Part shown: one piece after another, positions 47,801 to 58,701 of the stretch | Position numbering within the stretch: the stretch's first letter is position 1 | Layout: each line of letters starts with the position of its first letter | The notes under the pieces: model-generated | The model's input: only the letters and a program-made list of their open reading frames with translations | Databases searched by the model: none | Told to the model about the DNA's origin: nothing | Made by a program: the position numbers and the translations under genes | Assembly (NCBI GenBank): GCA_025175895.1 | Contig: CM046004.1 | Location: 1,364,001-1,428,000 of the forward strand | Length of the DNA stretch: 64,000 nucleotides | Source: Wurfbainia villosa | Lineage: Eukaryota; Streptophyta; Magnoliopsida; Zingiberales; Zingiberaceae | Direction: 5' to 3'

Positions 47801-48463
47801 TTGTGTTAGTACTATCTTTGTTATACCCTATGATGTGATTATATGCCCGTTGGATCGATAGATAGAGTATTGCAGTATGTCAACATCGTTGATGTTCAGT
47901 TTATTTAGTATATGCATGCATATCTATAGTTATGCTGATGTATACTTGTTGTACGAGTAGATTAAACTGTTGAATGACATGTAATATTGATACATATATT
48001 TACATGTTTTCTCTGATTACCTGCTGAGTTTTACTCACCACCTCCGACCCTGGGTTTTTCTGTCGCCCAGGTAACAGGTAGACGACTTGGAGCTGCGCCG
48101 ACCGATCCATCCCATCTCTGTTTTTTGAGTCTCCCGAGGAGTTCATTTTTGGTTATGTATGGACTTGTTTATGTGTTATGGATTTTGGTCCTATGTCATG
48201 GACCCTTGTTTTGTTATGGACTTTGTCGTGATGTCGTCGTTTTATTTACGGTTTTATTACTGTGGACTTGTCAGGTGGTGTACACCTGCATATTTTGTTA
48301 TCTATATTGTGGGTATGGGGGTTTTCATTTCCGCTGCTATTATTATGTTATATTATGTTGTTGTTGTGGGCCTACGAGCCTTGTATTAACCCGAAATGTT
48401 GCCACGTACAGGGGAAATGCCGTCCGTTTGATTTTCGGCTCGGCATGCTCTCGGGGCGTGACA
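44858..48463 (+). repeat. 3' LTR of element B (3.6 kb)
   Basis: Same start and end as the 5' LTR and long identical runs, with local replacements concentrated where one copy has CTG or CAG (see findings). The GC-rich block is 45070-45960 and stem-loops are at 47217-47500. It retains intact CCCTGGG and CTGTCGCCCAG blocks (about 48046-48070), which are garbled in the 5' LTR. Confidence 0.93.
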
Positions 48464-50479
48464 TAATCATTGTTGCTATTATTGTACAGGTTTGGGATAC
48501 GAAGCGGGTCTGCGGCTGTGAGGATTATTCGAGCTTCGTATCAGGTGGGTAATATCTACCTGGTCCGGTAATTTTGATCAATTCCAGTGCATGATCTTGG
48601 ATTTATGTTTATACCTGTTTACCTTAAATCCACTCTTATTTAATCGTATGCTTGTACTGCCTTGACCTTTGAGATATATACTCTGGTACTTCATTGATTA
48701 TCTAGCTCGGATAGGAACTATAAAACCCTATTATGTGTTAGCTGATAGATGTTTAGTAAGTACATATGGTTAGAGTTATTTTTATGACCTCAGATTGGGT
48801 TACTGGGTTGCATCACTAGGTTAGGTGATGAGTCCAAATTATGAGGTCAGTCGTTGTATCGTATACATATCAGTATGTTAGTTTGACGGATCTATTTATC
48901 TGTACATAGGTAAATAGGTTGTGATTACGGATTTGTCGTGCATGCATGGTTGACTTTTGGTTGACTAGGTTTCCCCGTGAGTTAGGGAGTGTTGCGAGGA
49001 TTTGTGTGTGAGCTATGCATCATTACATTTCATGCATGCCCGACGATCGGTCTCGCTTGTGGTTGAGACGAGTCGTCACATCCCGCCTCCCGCCACTCGG
49101 GGTAGTGGTGCAGGTTGAGGCGAGCATTGTTGTGTGTGCCGTTCTCGGCCACTATGGATGGTGGTAGGTGGAGATGCGCACTTGGCCACTGTGCAGAGTG
49201 GTAGTTAGCGCACTCACCCACTATAGACAGTGGTCGTGTGATGTGCAGTTATCCTGGGTGCGGTGCTCGTCTACTCATGGGTAGGGACGAGCAAATAGCG
49301 GTGACCCGTGTGAGTAGCATATAGCTCTATGGCGGGCTAGCATCGTTTCATACTACCCAACCGGCCACTCGAGAGTGGTCATACCGAGTCGGGATAGTTG
49401 TCATGTCCTCGCCACCTAGGCCACATGGGTCGTGGTAGCGAGTGGGGTGCGCAGCATGACCATGCATATGCATTGATATATATGTATGCATGTATTTGAT
49501 ATATGTTTTACATATGCCTGTGAGATGCTGCATTTGATTGAGCTATGATTGTTGCACATGTTTGTTCATCATGATATATGTCATTTGCATTTTATTTACT
49601 GCTATGTGTTGAGCATGATACATGCGTTGATTCAGACAGTTATATGCATTTGATTAGCATCATGTCATTGTGTGGTACGAACCTGGTTGTTAGTACAGGT
49701 GATCATATCGCTCATATATCGAGTATTGGTCGTATGGATCGACTGGTACATTATATGGGTTATGTTATTGTATATCCGCCGTGATGATATAACTTATGGT
49801 GTTGCAGACCGTCAGGTACGTTGGTACATTACTTTATGTTCAGTTGATTAGTTTAGTATATACACTGAGTATGACTTTACTGTAGTTACTTGTTATTAGA
49901 TTTGGATATGACTGTATGTCTATTGGACTCATGCTGTATACCTGTAGATCTTCACATGTATACTTGTAGATCTATCCTTATATGTTGTTCATGCACTTTC
50001 TATATATTACCCCTGAGTTTATACTCACCACCCCGGGACCCTGGGCTTCCTGTCGCCCAGATAACAGGTAGAAGATTCCTTGGACGTTCGGAGCTCCGCC
50101 AGCTGATCCCATCTCACACCGGACGAATGGATATGTTTTCCGTGTTGTTGTATCCTTACGGATTGTTGGTTTGGGTTTTTCCCTGTATTGTTTCCGTATT
50201 TGTGATATACGGACATATTGTATGTATTTGGTCTTTGATTTGATTTCTGTTATGATTCTTGTCGTGTCAAGTCACTCCGGAGTGCACAGTTGGTCTTTGT
50301 ATCTTGTTGATCTGTTTGTATTGTTTCCCCTGTGTTTAGTATGTTTGATATGATGATATCTGTGTATATCATATTGTTGTTGTGGGCCTACGAACCTTGT
50401 ATTAACCCGATATGTTGCCACGTACAGGGGAGATGCCGTCCATTTGCTTTTCGGCACGACATACTCCTGGGGCGTGACA
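48464..50479 (+). repeat. 3' LTR of A, part after B
   Basis: Starts with the duplicated TAATC (48464-48468) and continues from the A 5' LTR at about 29000. It contains the cassette 48490-48544 with a perfect GATACGAAGC/GCTTCGTATC stem, the stem-loop array 49091-49440, and the terminus CTGGGGCGTGACA at 50479, followed by A's right duplication CATAC (50480-50484). Confidence 0.93.
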
Positions 50480-50484
50480 CATAC

Positions 50485-50856
50485 TTCCTTAGCATGGACA
50501 CATGAAACACATCATGGATACCAGCCAAAGACGGTGGTAGTGCTAGTTGGTAAGTGACTGCTCCGATCCTCTCCAAAATCTCGAAAGGCCCATTGTACCT
50601 TGGAGCTAACTTACCACGGAGGTCAAATCTCTTCACCCCTTTCGTGGGTGAGACTCGCAGGAATACTTGATCACCGATAGAGAACTCCCGAGGTCTTCGT
50701 CTCCGCTTTGCATAACTCTTCTGACGATCCTGCATCTCGGTCATCCTTTGTCTGATAATACGGACCAACCCTGCCTCATACTGAGCTCTATGGGTCCTAG
50801 TAACTGGTCCTCCCAGTTGCCCCCGAAATCCATAACACAGGACCACATCAAGTCCT
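50485..50856 (-). pseudogene. Integrase C-terminal domain of C
   Basis: The minus-strand frame reads RRRPREFSIGDQVFLRVSP, then KLAPRYNGPFEIL, GAVTYQLALPPSLAG and VFHVSMLRKY in parts. This is the GPY/F-type C-terminal domain of gypsy integrases, which contacts DNA. Its upstream end is cut by the MITE at 50857 and its downstream end by element A. The surviving part has no internal stop. Confidence 0.85.
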
Positions 50857-50859
50857 CTA

Positions 50860-51467
50860 GGCTACGTTTGGTACGGGGTAATCAGGCTTGTAATGTAATC
50901 AGGATTACATTACAAGATGATTTACTTTGTTTGGTAACATTTCAAAGATGTAATGTAATGTAATCGCATTACAAAATAAGAGCTAAGATCCGTAATCTCG
51001 ATTACGAAGGAAAAGCTATGTAATCCGATTACATTACGGACTCAATATTTATCATGACAAATATATCCTTCTTTTATTTTTCTCATTGCTTCCCGATGCT
51101 CGTCGACGACGACCACCGACGACGGACGTCGGCCGACCGATGACCGACCGGCGATCGACCGATGATCGGCATCCGACGACCGACGATCGGCGACCGACGA
51201 CCGACGACCAACGATCGGGCGATGATCGGCCGGTGCCCACCGGCGATCGACGACAACCTTATAAGGGTATTTTTGTCATTTTATAATAATATGAATTACA
51301 TTCCTTATAAAAAATGTGGACATCAAACAAACGAATGTAATCGCTTTTGTAATCAAAGATTACACACCAATCGCTAACCAAATACAGTAATATAATACAC
51401 ATTACATTACATTATAAACTTGATTACATTACAAGGTTGATTACATTACCTCGTACCAAACGTAGCC
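50860..51467. mobile_element. 608 bp MITE (PIF/Harbinger-like) in C integrase
   Basis: Terminal inverted repeats start GGCTACGTTTGGTACG on both ends and pair over 23 bp with one mismatch. They are flanked by a 3-bp duplication CTA (50857-50859 and 51468-51470). Subterminal regions are packed with GTAATGTAATC-type repeats. The core (51090-51255) is GC-rich and built of CGACGACCGACGATCGG-like units. There is no transposase, so it is non-autonomous. A 3-bp target duplication and the TIR wording fit PIF/Harbinger. Excising it with one CTA puts the integrase pieces back in frame apart from one stop. Confidence 0.88.
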
Positions 51468-51470
51468 CTA

Positions 51471-53344
51471 GTGTCTAAATGACCCGCTCAGACTGTCCAT
51501 CTATCTGTGGATGGAATGTAGTACTAACACGAAGCTGCGTGCCTAAGGCCTGCTGCAAACTCTGCCAGAACCGAGACGTGAATCGGGGATCTCTATCTGA
51601 TATAATGCTCAAAGGAACACCATGCAATCTGATGATATCCCGACAATATAACCCTGTCAAACGATCCAAAGAGTCGGTCTTCTGAATCGCTAAGAAGTGC
51701 GCGGATTTGGTTAGTCGATCAACGATTACCCAAATCGCGTCATGACCTTGATGTGTCCTAAGCAAACCCACCACAAAATCCATAATAATATGCTTCCACT
51801 TCCATTTCGGAATCGGAATTTCCTGAAGCATCTGTTCCTTAAACTAAAGCAACTCCGGAAACCATTATCCTCCTCGGAGTCAGAGACGGTAGTCCATCTA
51901 ACGTCCAAAATCCACTCCACCACACACTCTGTAAGTGCATGGGAGGCTATCGCGACCAAACTTCCTTGTTACAACCATTCGTGTTCCAGCTACTCTATAG
52001 TATCTATCCAATAGCTAGCCAAAACTCCATGAGCATTTCTGCTCCTCACCTCTTCTAAACAATATAATAACTGCGAAGTCCACGTCATATATATGACGAC
52101 TTATCTCGCAGTCCTTTAACTGCCGTAAGCTTAAGATACGTTTTATTCAATAGCATCGGAATCGCTCTGATCCCCGAAATGATACATCCATATACACTAC
52201 CCTTCCATCCACACCAGAATAATTACTCAACACTGGCGTAAAAGTCAACCATCGTCTGAGCCCTGAACTAGTTTCACAAGCTGCAAACCAAGTATATTCC
52301 ATCACCTTCCTGGTCCAACCAGTCAGCGATGTAGTACCGCTAAAGCATCCTATCCATATATATGATAATAATCAAAACAATACCAAGAAAACTATCATCA
52401 ACAGTGATCGAGTGCGCAACTCCAACTACCACCCTCAACAGTGGCCAAGTTACGCAATCCAACGACCACAACTGAGCCAATCATGTACAGAATACACGAC
52501 TTCCTAAATTCCTGGACGACTAAGTCGTCAATAAGTCTAATAAGATAACCATAAGCTCATACAATTCATACCAAGTATGAAATTGTCGTCGCTATACAAC
52601 TGCATTCTCTTTACTCTAGGCTGATGATATAACCATCATCACTACGACAATGATAATTGTATGACACCATGTCACTACAATATCAACCCACCAGTCATAA
52701 ATCAATCCTAGAGTATACACAGGTGTTCTATAGCTGGTCTAAATAGATCCTCTATCCACAATGAAGGATATTCATTTCCTTCTACAACTACCGTATTCTA
52801 TCATCGATAATCGATGCATAACCTCAAAAGTTCATCTCTCTTTTAACAAAGAGTTCCGGATCTTCTCTGGAAGAAATACTGGGACAAATAAATATCCCAT
52901 CCAACATCTCCTATAATAAGGTAAAACGATCTTTCATCGTCTTGACTAGTGTAGACATACACGCCTTATCCATAACCAAATTACTTTTAGTAGGGACTGA
53001 TATTTTTTGAGGGTTTACTCCTTGTCCTTCAAATTGGTGGCTAGCAGGCCATATCCCTAGTTTCCTAATTCGTCATCAGTCGACACCTCTAAAGAGTCCG
53101 TACTTCTGAAATCATCGTTAGGTTCCGCAAGGTCACTACGTCCTCGACCTCGCCCCCGACCATGAGTAGGGGCAATTTCACTAAGTCAATACTTTTCCTA
53201 ACCACTAAAGACAATACTTTTCCTATAGGTCAGAGATATCCTTCAGCTTGCCTGATCCCAAAACCTGAGAACTCCCAAAAATCCAGGGAAAAGATAATCC
53301 TCGAAACACAAAACCCACAAACCAAAACTGCAAACCAATAAAAT
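51471..53344 (-). pseudogene. Pol of C: integrase core, then degraded RT region
   Basis: The frame 51831-51475 (minus) holds an integrase catalytic core with D18, D79 and E115 in the D-x-x-E arrangement (35 residues between D79 and E115), around MDFVVGL, SDRDPRF and GQSE. Upstream (right) the sequence decays. 52740-52830 is the reverse transcriptase C-I-D-Y-R segment seen in A and B, and 52397-52490 contains an LTR-like stem-loop block. 53240-53344 ends in a damaged primer site (CCAATAAAATTG). Confidence 0.82.
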
Positions 53345-55550
53345 TGTCACGTCCTGGGGGCATATCCGTCATCCAAATGACAGAGGAGCCCCTTAGTGAC
53401 AATATTCAGAAATCCATGGACCAAATATGGTAAAAACCTCAAAATATTAATAGATATACAAATATTTTAATTAACTGCATGCATGCACGACTAAACATGT
53501 ATCAATTAAAGTAAAATAGTTTTGTGATACCAAATCAAATTGCGACCAAAAATCCAAAGTGCATAAATAAAATGCAATACCGATAAAGTAAATAAAGTGG
53601 CGTCTCGACGATGCAGTGGAACAAGCATGACAAGGGACTCTCTGAGCGACACGAAGGTAGGTCAACAGGACACGTCCTCCATCAGTTAACCTAGAGGATA
53701 AGTGAGGAGGGGATAAGTACAACCACTCAGTGGATGGATATACAATAGTGCATAATCATAATGCACATAATGGAAGCCACAGGGAACAAGCTAGTGTAAC
53801 CCAACCCTCAGAGTACCAATATCAGTCTGCAACTATCCTAATCAGCAGTATAACAAATATACCCGCAACATACCCAACCACTGCAACAAGCAGTGCACCT
53901 TCGGATACCACGACAAAGTCTGGTGGCTCTCGCACAAAAAGGGAACTATCTATGAGCTACCGCGAACGTAACTCGTGGGCCAACAATCAATAGCACTGTC
54001 TACGTGCAACAACATGCTACCACGAATAGAACTCGTGGATAGACAGACAGTATATAAATATCTAGTTATTGACCGCACGCACTAGCATACTACCACTAAT
54101 AGGTCGCGTGGGCAGTCGATTATCCTATGTTGTTAAGCCTAGGTTATCCAATACATCTCGCATGGAACATCTATCAAAATCGATAAGGATCATCGATCTA
54201 CAATTAAGCCCATTGAGGCGGTCAAGTGAGGGTTTCAACACCTCTAATACGTAATGTTTACCAAAGCCGGTAAAGATCATCGACTTATTAATAAATAAGT
54301 CGAGATGGTTAAGTCTAGGGTTCCAACCCTTCTAACATGAACAGTTATCATGGTCGATAAAAATCATAAGTCCAGTCCACTCATAAACACGTCGAGATGA
54401 TTGATCCTAGGGTTTTGTCTCAGCTAACAGGAAACGTCTATCAAGGCCAATAAGGACCACAAATCTACTATCAAGCCCTTCAAGAGAGTTAAGCCTAAAT
54501 TATATCATTCTACCAGTTCAATCATGCATGCTATAACATGCTACCACGAACAGATCTCGTGGGTACTTAAGATGTAAAGTAGCTATCTAGCTACAGGCGT
54601 CATACAAATCCGATTATCATCAACTCCGAACGAATAACGCAAGGATATAACCTTACAGTAGATCATCTCAACCATGATTGAGAGGCATGATTGACCACAA
54701 ATATACAAAGCACCTACCTATAGAGAGACTCTACTGTAGACTCTCTCTCAACCAAGAATGGGAAATATAGTAAGGATTAATCGCATCCTAACCATACAAA
54801 CTCTACTAGTCCGATCACTATATCACTGAAACAGTAAATGGATCAATATATATCATTAAGCACATCTGGATTTTTACGCCTAAGGTTCCAACACCTAGGG
54901 TTCCACTAATGTTGTTTCATTCCTGAGATCCGCTCCTACAGAATAACCTCATCTAAGTAATTCTATCCCTACTAGTCTCAATCATAGTATCCACCGCAAA
55001 AAAATACATAACACACTGTCTAATAAACGACAGCATAGTCATACTAATGACAATCAATGACTGAAATTAATTAGGGTATAACTAAAGAAGTCATGCCAGA
55101 ACAAAGTCAAGGCAATCCTAAATAAAGCATCAGATGTCTATATATACCCTAAACCACGTAAGCAATGTAATTATGTCATCATGCACTAGGATCTAGAGAG
55201 TCAAAGAACTTCTATGTATACCTTCTATGAATTTATCCATCTTATTCATATTATTCAACTAGTCCAATCCTAATACTAGTCCAAATAGTAATAGGTAAAC
55301 ATCCACCAATAATATCTAATCATTTATATCACAATGATAACTAGCTACCTATAGCAGTAATAGCAATTAATAACCATATGCTAACGATAAACCAGCAACC
55401 TAAAGATCTAACAGTCTATACGGTTAAAACAATACTAAACAAAACAAGATACCACCGCATAACCAATATTACCGATACAAATATGTACTAAATCTAGAAA
55501 ATTTTCTAGAATTTATTTACCTGTTAGCCGTCTGGAGATGTCCTGTCGCC
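53345..55550 (-). repeat. F-type LTR fragment inside element C
   Basis: Starts TGTCACGTCCTGGGGG at 53345 and parallels LTR F (16318-17740), with stem-loop units at 53880-54110. It lacks the GC-rich and TATA-containing U3 half. It lies between C's own primer site/leader and C's pol, where no LTR should be. The right limit is approximate. Confidence 0.65.
54125..54500. repeat. About 90-bp tandem repeats in the F-type fragment
   Basis: Four imperfect units starting near 54130, 54222, 54309 and 54401. Each carries GTTAAGTCTAGGGTT-like, ATCTATCAAGG-like and GATAAGGATCAT-like blocks in the same order. LTR F at 17125-17160 has no such array between the same landmarks, so it arose or was inserted in this lineage. 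Confidence 0.6.
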
Positions 55551-55704
55551 GCCAAATCCCCCATATTGACCTCGTCAATAATACCTCGAATTTCCGAAAC
55601 ATAAAAATCGTTGAAAATCCGTACAACTCCGAAAATACCCAGTTAACCTGCCAAACGTGGCAAACTCCGAAAACCCAAAGACCCTAAGGAAAACTCGGAA
55701 CCTA

Positions 55705-55717
55705 GGCTCTGATACCA
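55705..55717 (-). other. Primer binding site of C
   Basis: The minus strand reads TGGTATCAGAGCC, seven bases from the 5' LTR border at 55725. Intact. Confidence 0.9.
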
Positions 55718-55724
55718 AATAAAT

Positions 55725-58602
55725 TGTCACGCCCCGAGAGAGTCCCCGCTAGACGAAAATCTGGCAGCATCTCCCCTGTACGAGTGACAATACCAATTTT
55801 CATACAAGGCCTACACGACCACTATACATCGGTCAACACGACCGAAACAAAAACATCTACACACGCAGATCATAAGGCCTCAGGCCAACCATCATAGTAA
55901 ATAAATGAAGTCTATCACATCTAGACTTACCCCTTCTGCCATCTGAGCAAGAACATACAACCAACTAATTGAATAGTCCATAAGGACACCACAAATATTC
56001 CCAAACTTTCACAAGTACATAACCAAAACATCAGGACCTAAACATATCTTCTATACAAAATCCAAAACCATAAGACCAATAAAACCTATCCATTTCGACG
56101 AGGGGGATTGGCAGCTGGACTCTCCTGACAGCTTCATCCTGAAATAAAAATAAATCAACGGGGTAAGTTCAAAGAACTCAGCGGGTATAGTCGATATGCA
56201 AAGTAAGATATAGCTAACAATAAAAATCATGTCAGTACAGTCTCACATATAGGGTAAGCAAGAAATAAATGCAAAAGGACTGTACTCATCTGAATCTCCT
56301 ACCCTGATATAGGAGCATGTGCCCTACTGTAAGAGATAAAGTCATCACCATATACGAATATGAATCCTGTATGCATGACAATCATATGCAACATCTAAGG
56401 CATCAATACAATAATGCAGCAAACACAATACAAATGCGATCCGTGCAAAGTGCATGCCGTGCAAATGACATGGTCACCCCTGACGCCAGTCAGCCGCCTC
56501 ACACGCGATGGTGAAGCCGAGTGGGTAGGGCTATGACAACTGTGCACTCTGCCATCACTGCTCCTGAGTGACCGAGTGGACAGGATGCTGTCGGAGTACA
56601 CCTATCCTCCTGCCCCAAACAGAGTGGGGGAGCTAAGCTCTCATCTCCCGGTGTCATAGACCAGAGGAGGGATCCCTGCCCGCTACCACGCTGCCTCATC
56701 GCTACCCATGAGCGGACCAGCGGAGCCTGATAGAGCAACTGCACACACCCTCCTGACGTACCACTAATCCATGAGTGGCAGTGTGTGCAGGCCATGTAAC
56801 TGGTTGCGGGCTCAACAATAATGGAACCCCGTCCAGCCAGCATGCAATCATGCAAGATGATGCATGATACTAAAGCATGTAAATCCAACTAAAAATACCT
56901 ATCCATATAATATGCACAATCAATAAGTGCATATCCATAATCCAAGTAACTATGATCCAAATAGAACAAGGAAGGTATAATCATAACCTATCACATGCAT
57001 GTATCAAGTAGGCACCAAAAACATACTAGGCATATAAACATGAAAATTATTGCAAGCTATCCTAACTAGCATATCAACTTGACTATATCTAAAAGATAAG
57101 TCAAAATACCCGCCTGCCAAAATGTCCGCAAAAAGAACCAGATCGTCACGACCGTGAACCTACCTCGTGACCGAAACCTGCATAATACATAACTATTGTT
57201 AAGCACAAAATACCATTCACCGACAAATCGAATACTTAATCGGTTTCTTACATAATCAATTAACCCAAATCAATTTCCAATTCCACTAATTTATCCAACC
57301 CTTACACAGTCGACCAAAACCACCCAAATAGAACACCTCAACCCTCACAACCAACCCACTCAAAGTAGATCCATCGCACAAGTCAAAATTTATCCGAAAT
57401 CAACCAACAATCTAATCTTCACTGAACAATTACAACTAACCGAATAACACAATAATAGGACTCATAACCCTCCCTCCAATCACCCTCACTCACAGCCTGC
57501 AAACAACCGAACCGAAATAACCGACATACGACAAAAAGGAGATAGTTCGAGATATACCTACCTTGGACTTCCCCAATTCTGCTCGGTTTGTCGGAAAAGA
57601 CCACTGCCCAAAACCATAGAGGGATCTCATCAAGAATAACCACCACAGCACCTGCACTTAGGGTCCAATGTTGATCTTCCTTCCCTAATCCGCTGTATTC
57701 CTCTTGCTCCAATAGAGAATCACGGCCTCCGACCAGGACACAGTGCCAACAACACCGACCCAACCTTCCAGCCCGTCCTCGAAGGCCATCGAGGACGCCG
57801 ACCATCGCTTGCAAAGGAGAGGTCGAGATAAACGAGAACAGTGAGGTCACTCGGTGAGGAGGGGAAGGTCGTGACGTTCTGCGGTGGGGAAAAGAAACAG
57901 CGCAGTTGGTCCGGTCGCTAACGAGGAAGAGAAGGCGTTGCTCTGGCTCGGCCGTGGCACCGCCGGGGCGGCGATCAGAAGAGAGGAGGGCAGCACCGAC
58001 GAAGGGGAGCGCTACCTGTGAGCAACGACCACGACGTCAGGCAGCGAAGGGGAAGAGGAGGCTCGGGCGATCCTGTGGCCGCGGCGGCCGGCGTGCACGG
58101 CTGTGGTCGGTGAGGAAGAGAAGAACGGTGGCCTGGTCATCGGCCGCTGCGGGCAGAGATGGGGAGGACGGCGCGGATGGTGCTGTCGGCGGCGGCGAGA
58201 AAGTCGTGCGAGAGGAACCTTGTGCAAGGGGAGGCTGCGCCGACGCGAATAGGTGGAGGCCAACGAAATTAGCTTTAATTATAACCTAGCTCATTCAATT
58301 AATCAACGTGATTAATCCCTTTTTTTTTATAACTAAGCTTGATTAATCAATCTGATAAATTCTTTTAATCGTTATAAACAAAGCTTCGAATTAATCAACT
58401 TGATTAATTCTTTTAACGGAGTCCTAACAATTTTTATCCCGAAATTATTAACTAGGATACTAATAAATAACAAGTTCCATTTAAATTCAGAAAAATTCCG
58501 AATTTTTTTTTAAAATTCCCTAAAAATCTCGAAAAATTTTCAGGATTATTTCTCAAAATTTTTGGCCATTTAATTTAATATTTTAAATTTCAGTATTTAA
58601 CA
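55725..58602 (-). repeat. 5' LTR of element C (2.9 kb)
   Basis: Pairs with 24201-27071. Both begin TGTTAAATACT and end GGGGCGTGACA on the minus strand. The GC-rich block is 57660-58260, the cassette inverted repeat GTCACGA/TCGTGAC is at 57145-57151 and 57165-57171, and stem-loops are at about 56500-56790. Right flank CAAGT (58603-58607). Confidence 0.92.
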
Positions 58603-58701
58603 CAAGTGGATCATAAAGAACTGAACACTTAGCGTGAGATGAAGGAAAAATAAGTGGGTCATGGAGGGCAAGACATTTAGCAGTCGGAAATCCAATAAAA
58701 A
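58603..58701 (+). mobile_element. Copia-type LTR J, copy 2, second piece
   Basis: A 99-base remnant between C and D, matching 10090-10185 in copy 1 (GCGTGAGATGAAGG and GGTCATGGAGG blocks). It ends in five A residues, the left duplication of D. Confidence 0.8.

Larger units (their letters stand above)
36451..48463 (+). mobile_element. Element B, 12 kb gypsy retrotransposon nested in A
   Basis: Complete structure: 5' LTR 36451-40065, primer site 40073-40085, interior, PPT 44846-44857, 3' LTR 44858-48463. Perfect TSD TAATC (36446-36450 and 48464-48468). The uninterrupted target, ACTTAATCATTGTTG, is present at 28991-29005 in A's other LTR. B is the youngest large insertion in the nest. Its interior is degenerate and its leader contains an extra TRIM-like LTR and a second primer site. 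Confidence 0.95.
27398..50479 (+). mobile_element. Element A, gypsy retrotransposon inserted in C, hosting B
   Basis: The 5' LTR is 27398-31014, the interior 31015-34816, and the 3' LTR 34817-36450 plus 48469-50479. Target-site duplications are CATAC at 27393-27397 and 50480-50484. Element B interrupts the 3' LTR. Without B and its duplication, A is about 11.06 kb. It is inserted in opposite orientation to C, inside C's integrase C-terminal region. The interior is short (3.8 kb) and full of stops, so A was probably mobilised by proteins from other copies. Confidence 0.95.
24201..58602 (-). mobile_element. Element C, gypsy retrotransposon hosting A, B and a MITE
   Basis: Both LTRs (24201-27071 and 55725-58602) are present with perfect duplications CAAGT at 24196-24200 and 58603-58607. 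Removing one copy restores continuity with 10085-10110 of the paralogous tract. The minus orientation follows from the PPT at 27072-27083, the primer site at 55705-55717 and the integrase frame. Its own length without element A and its duplication is about 11.3 kb. Integrase is split by A (between 27397 and 50480) and by a MITE (50860-51467). Confidence 0.93.

Noticed and set aside
51086..51286. Repeat-rich frame inside the MITE
   Set aside because: It is produced by the CGACGA-type tandem units. It has no start context or domain.
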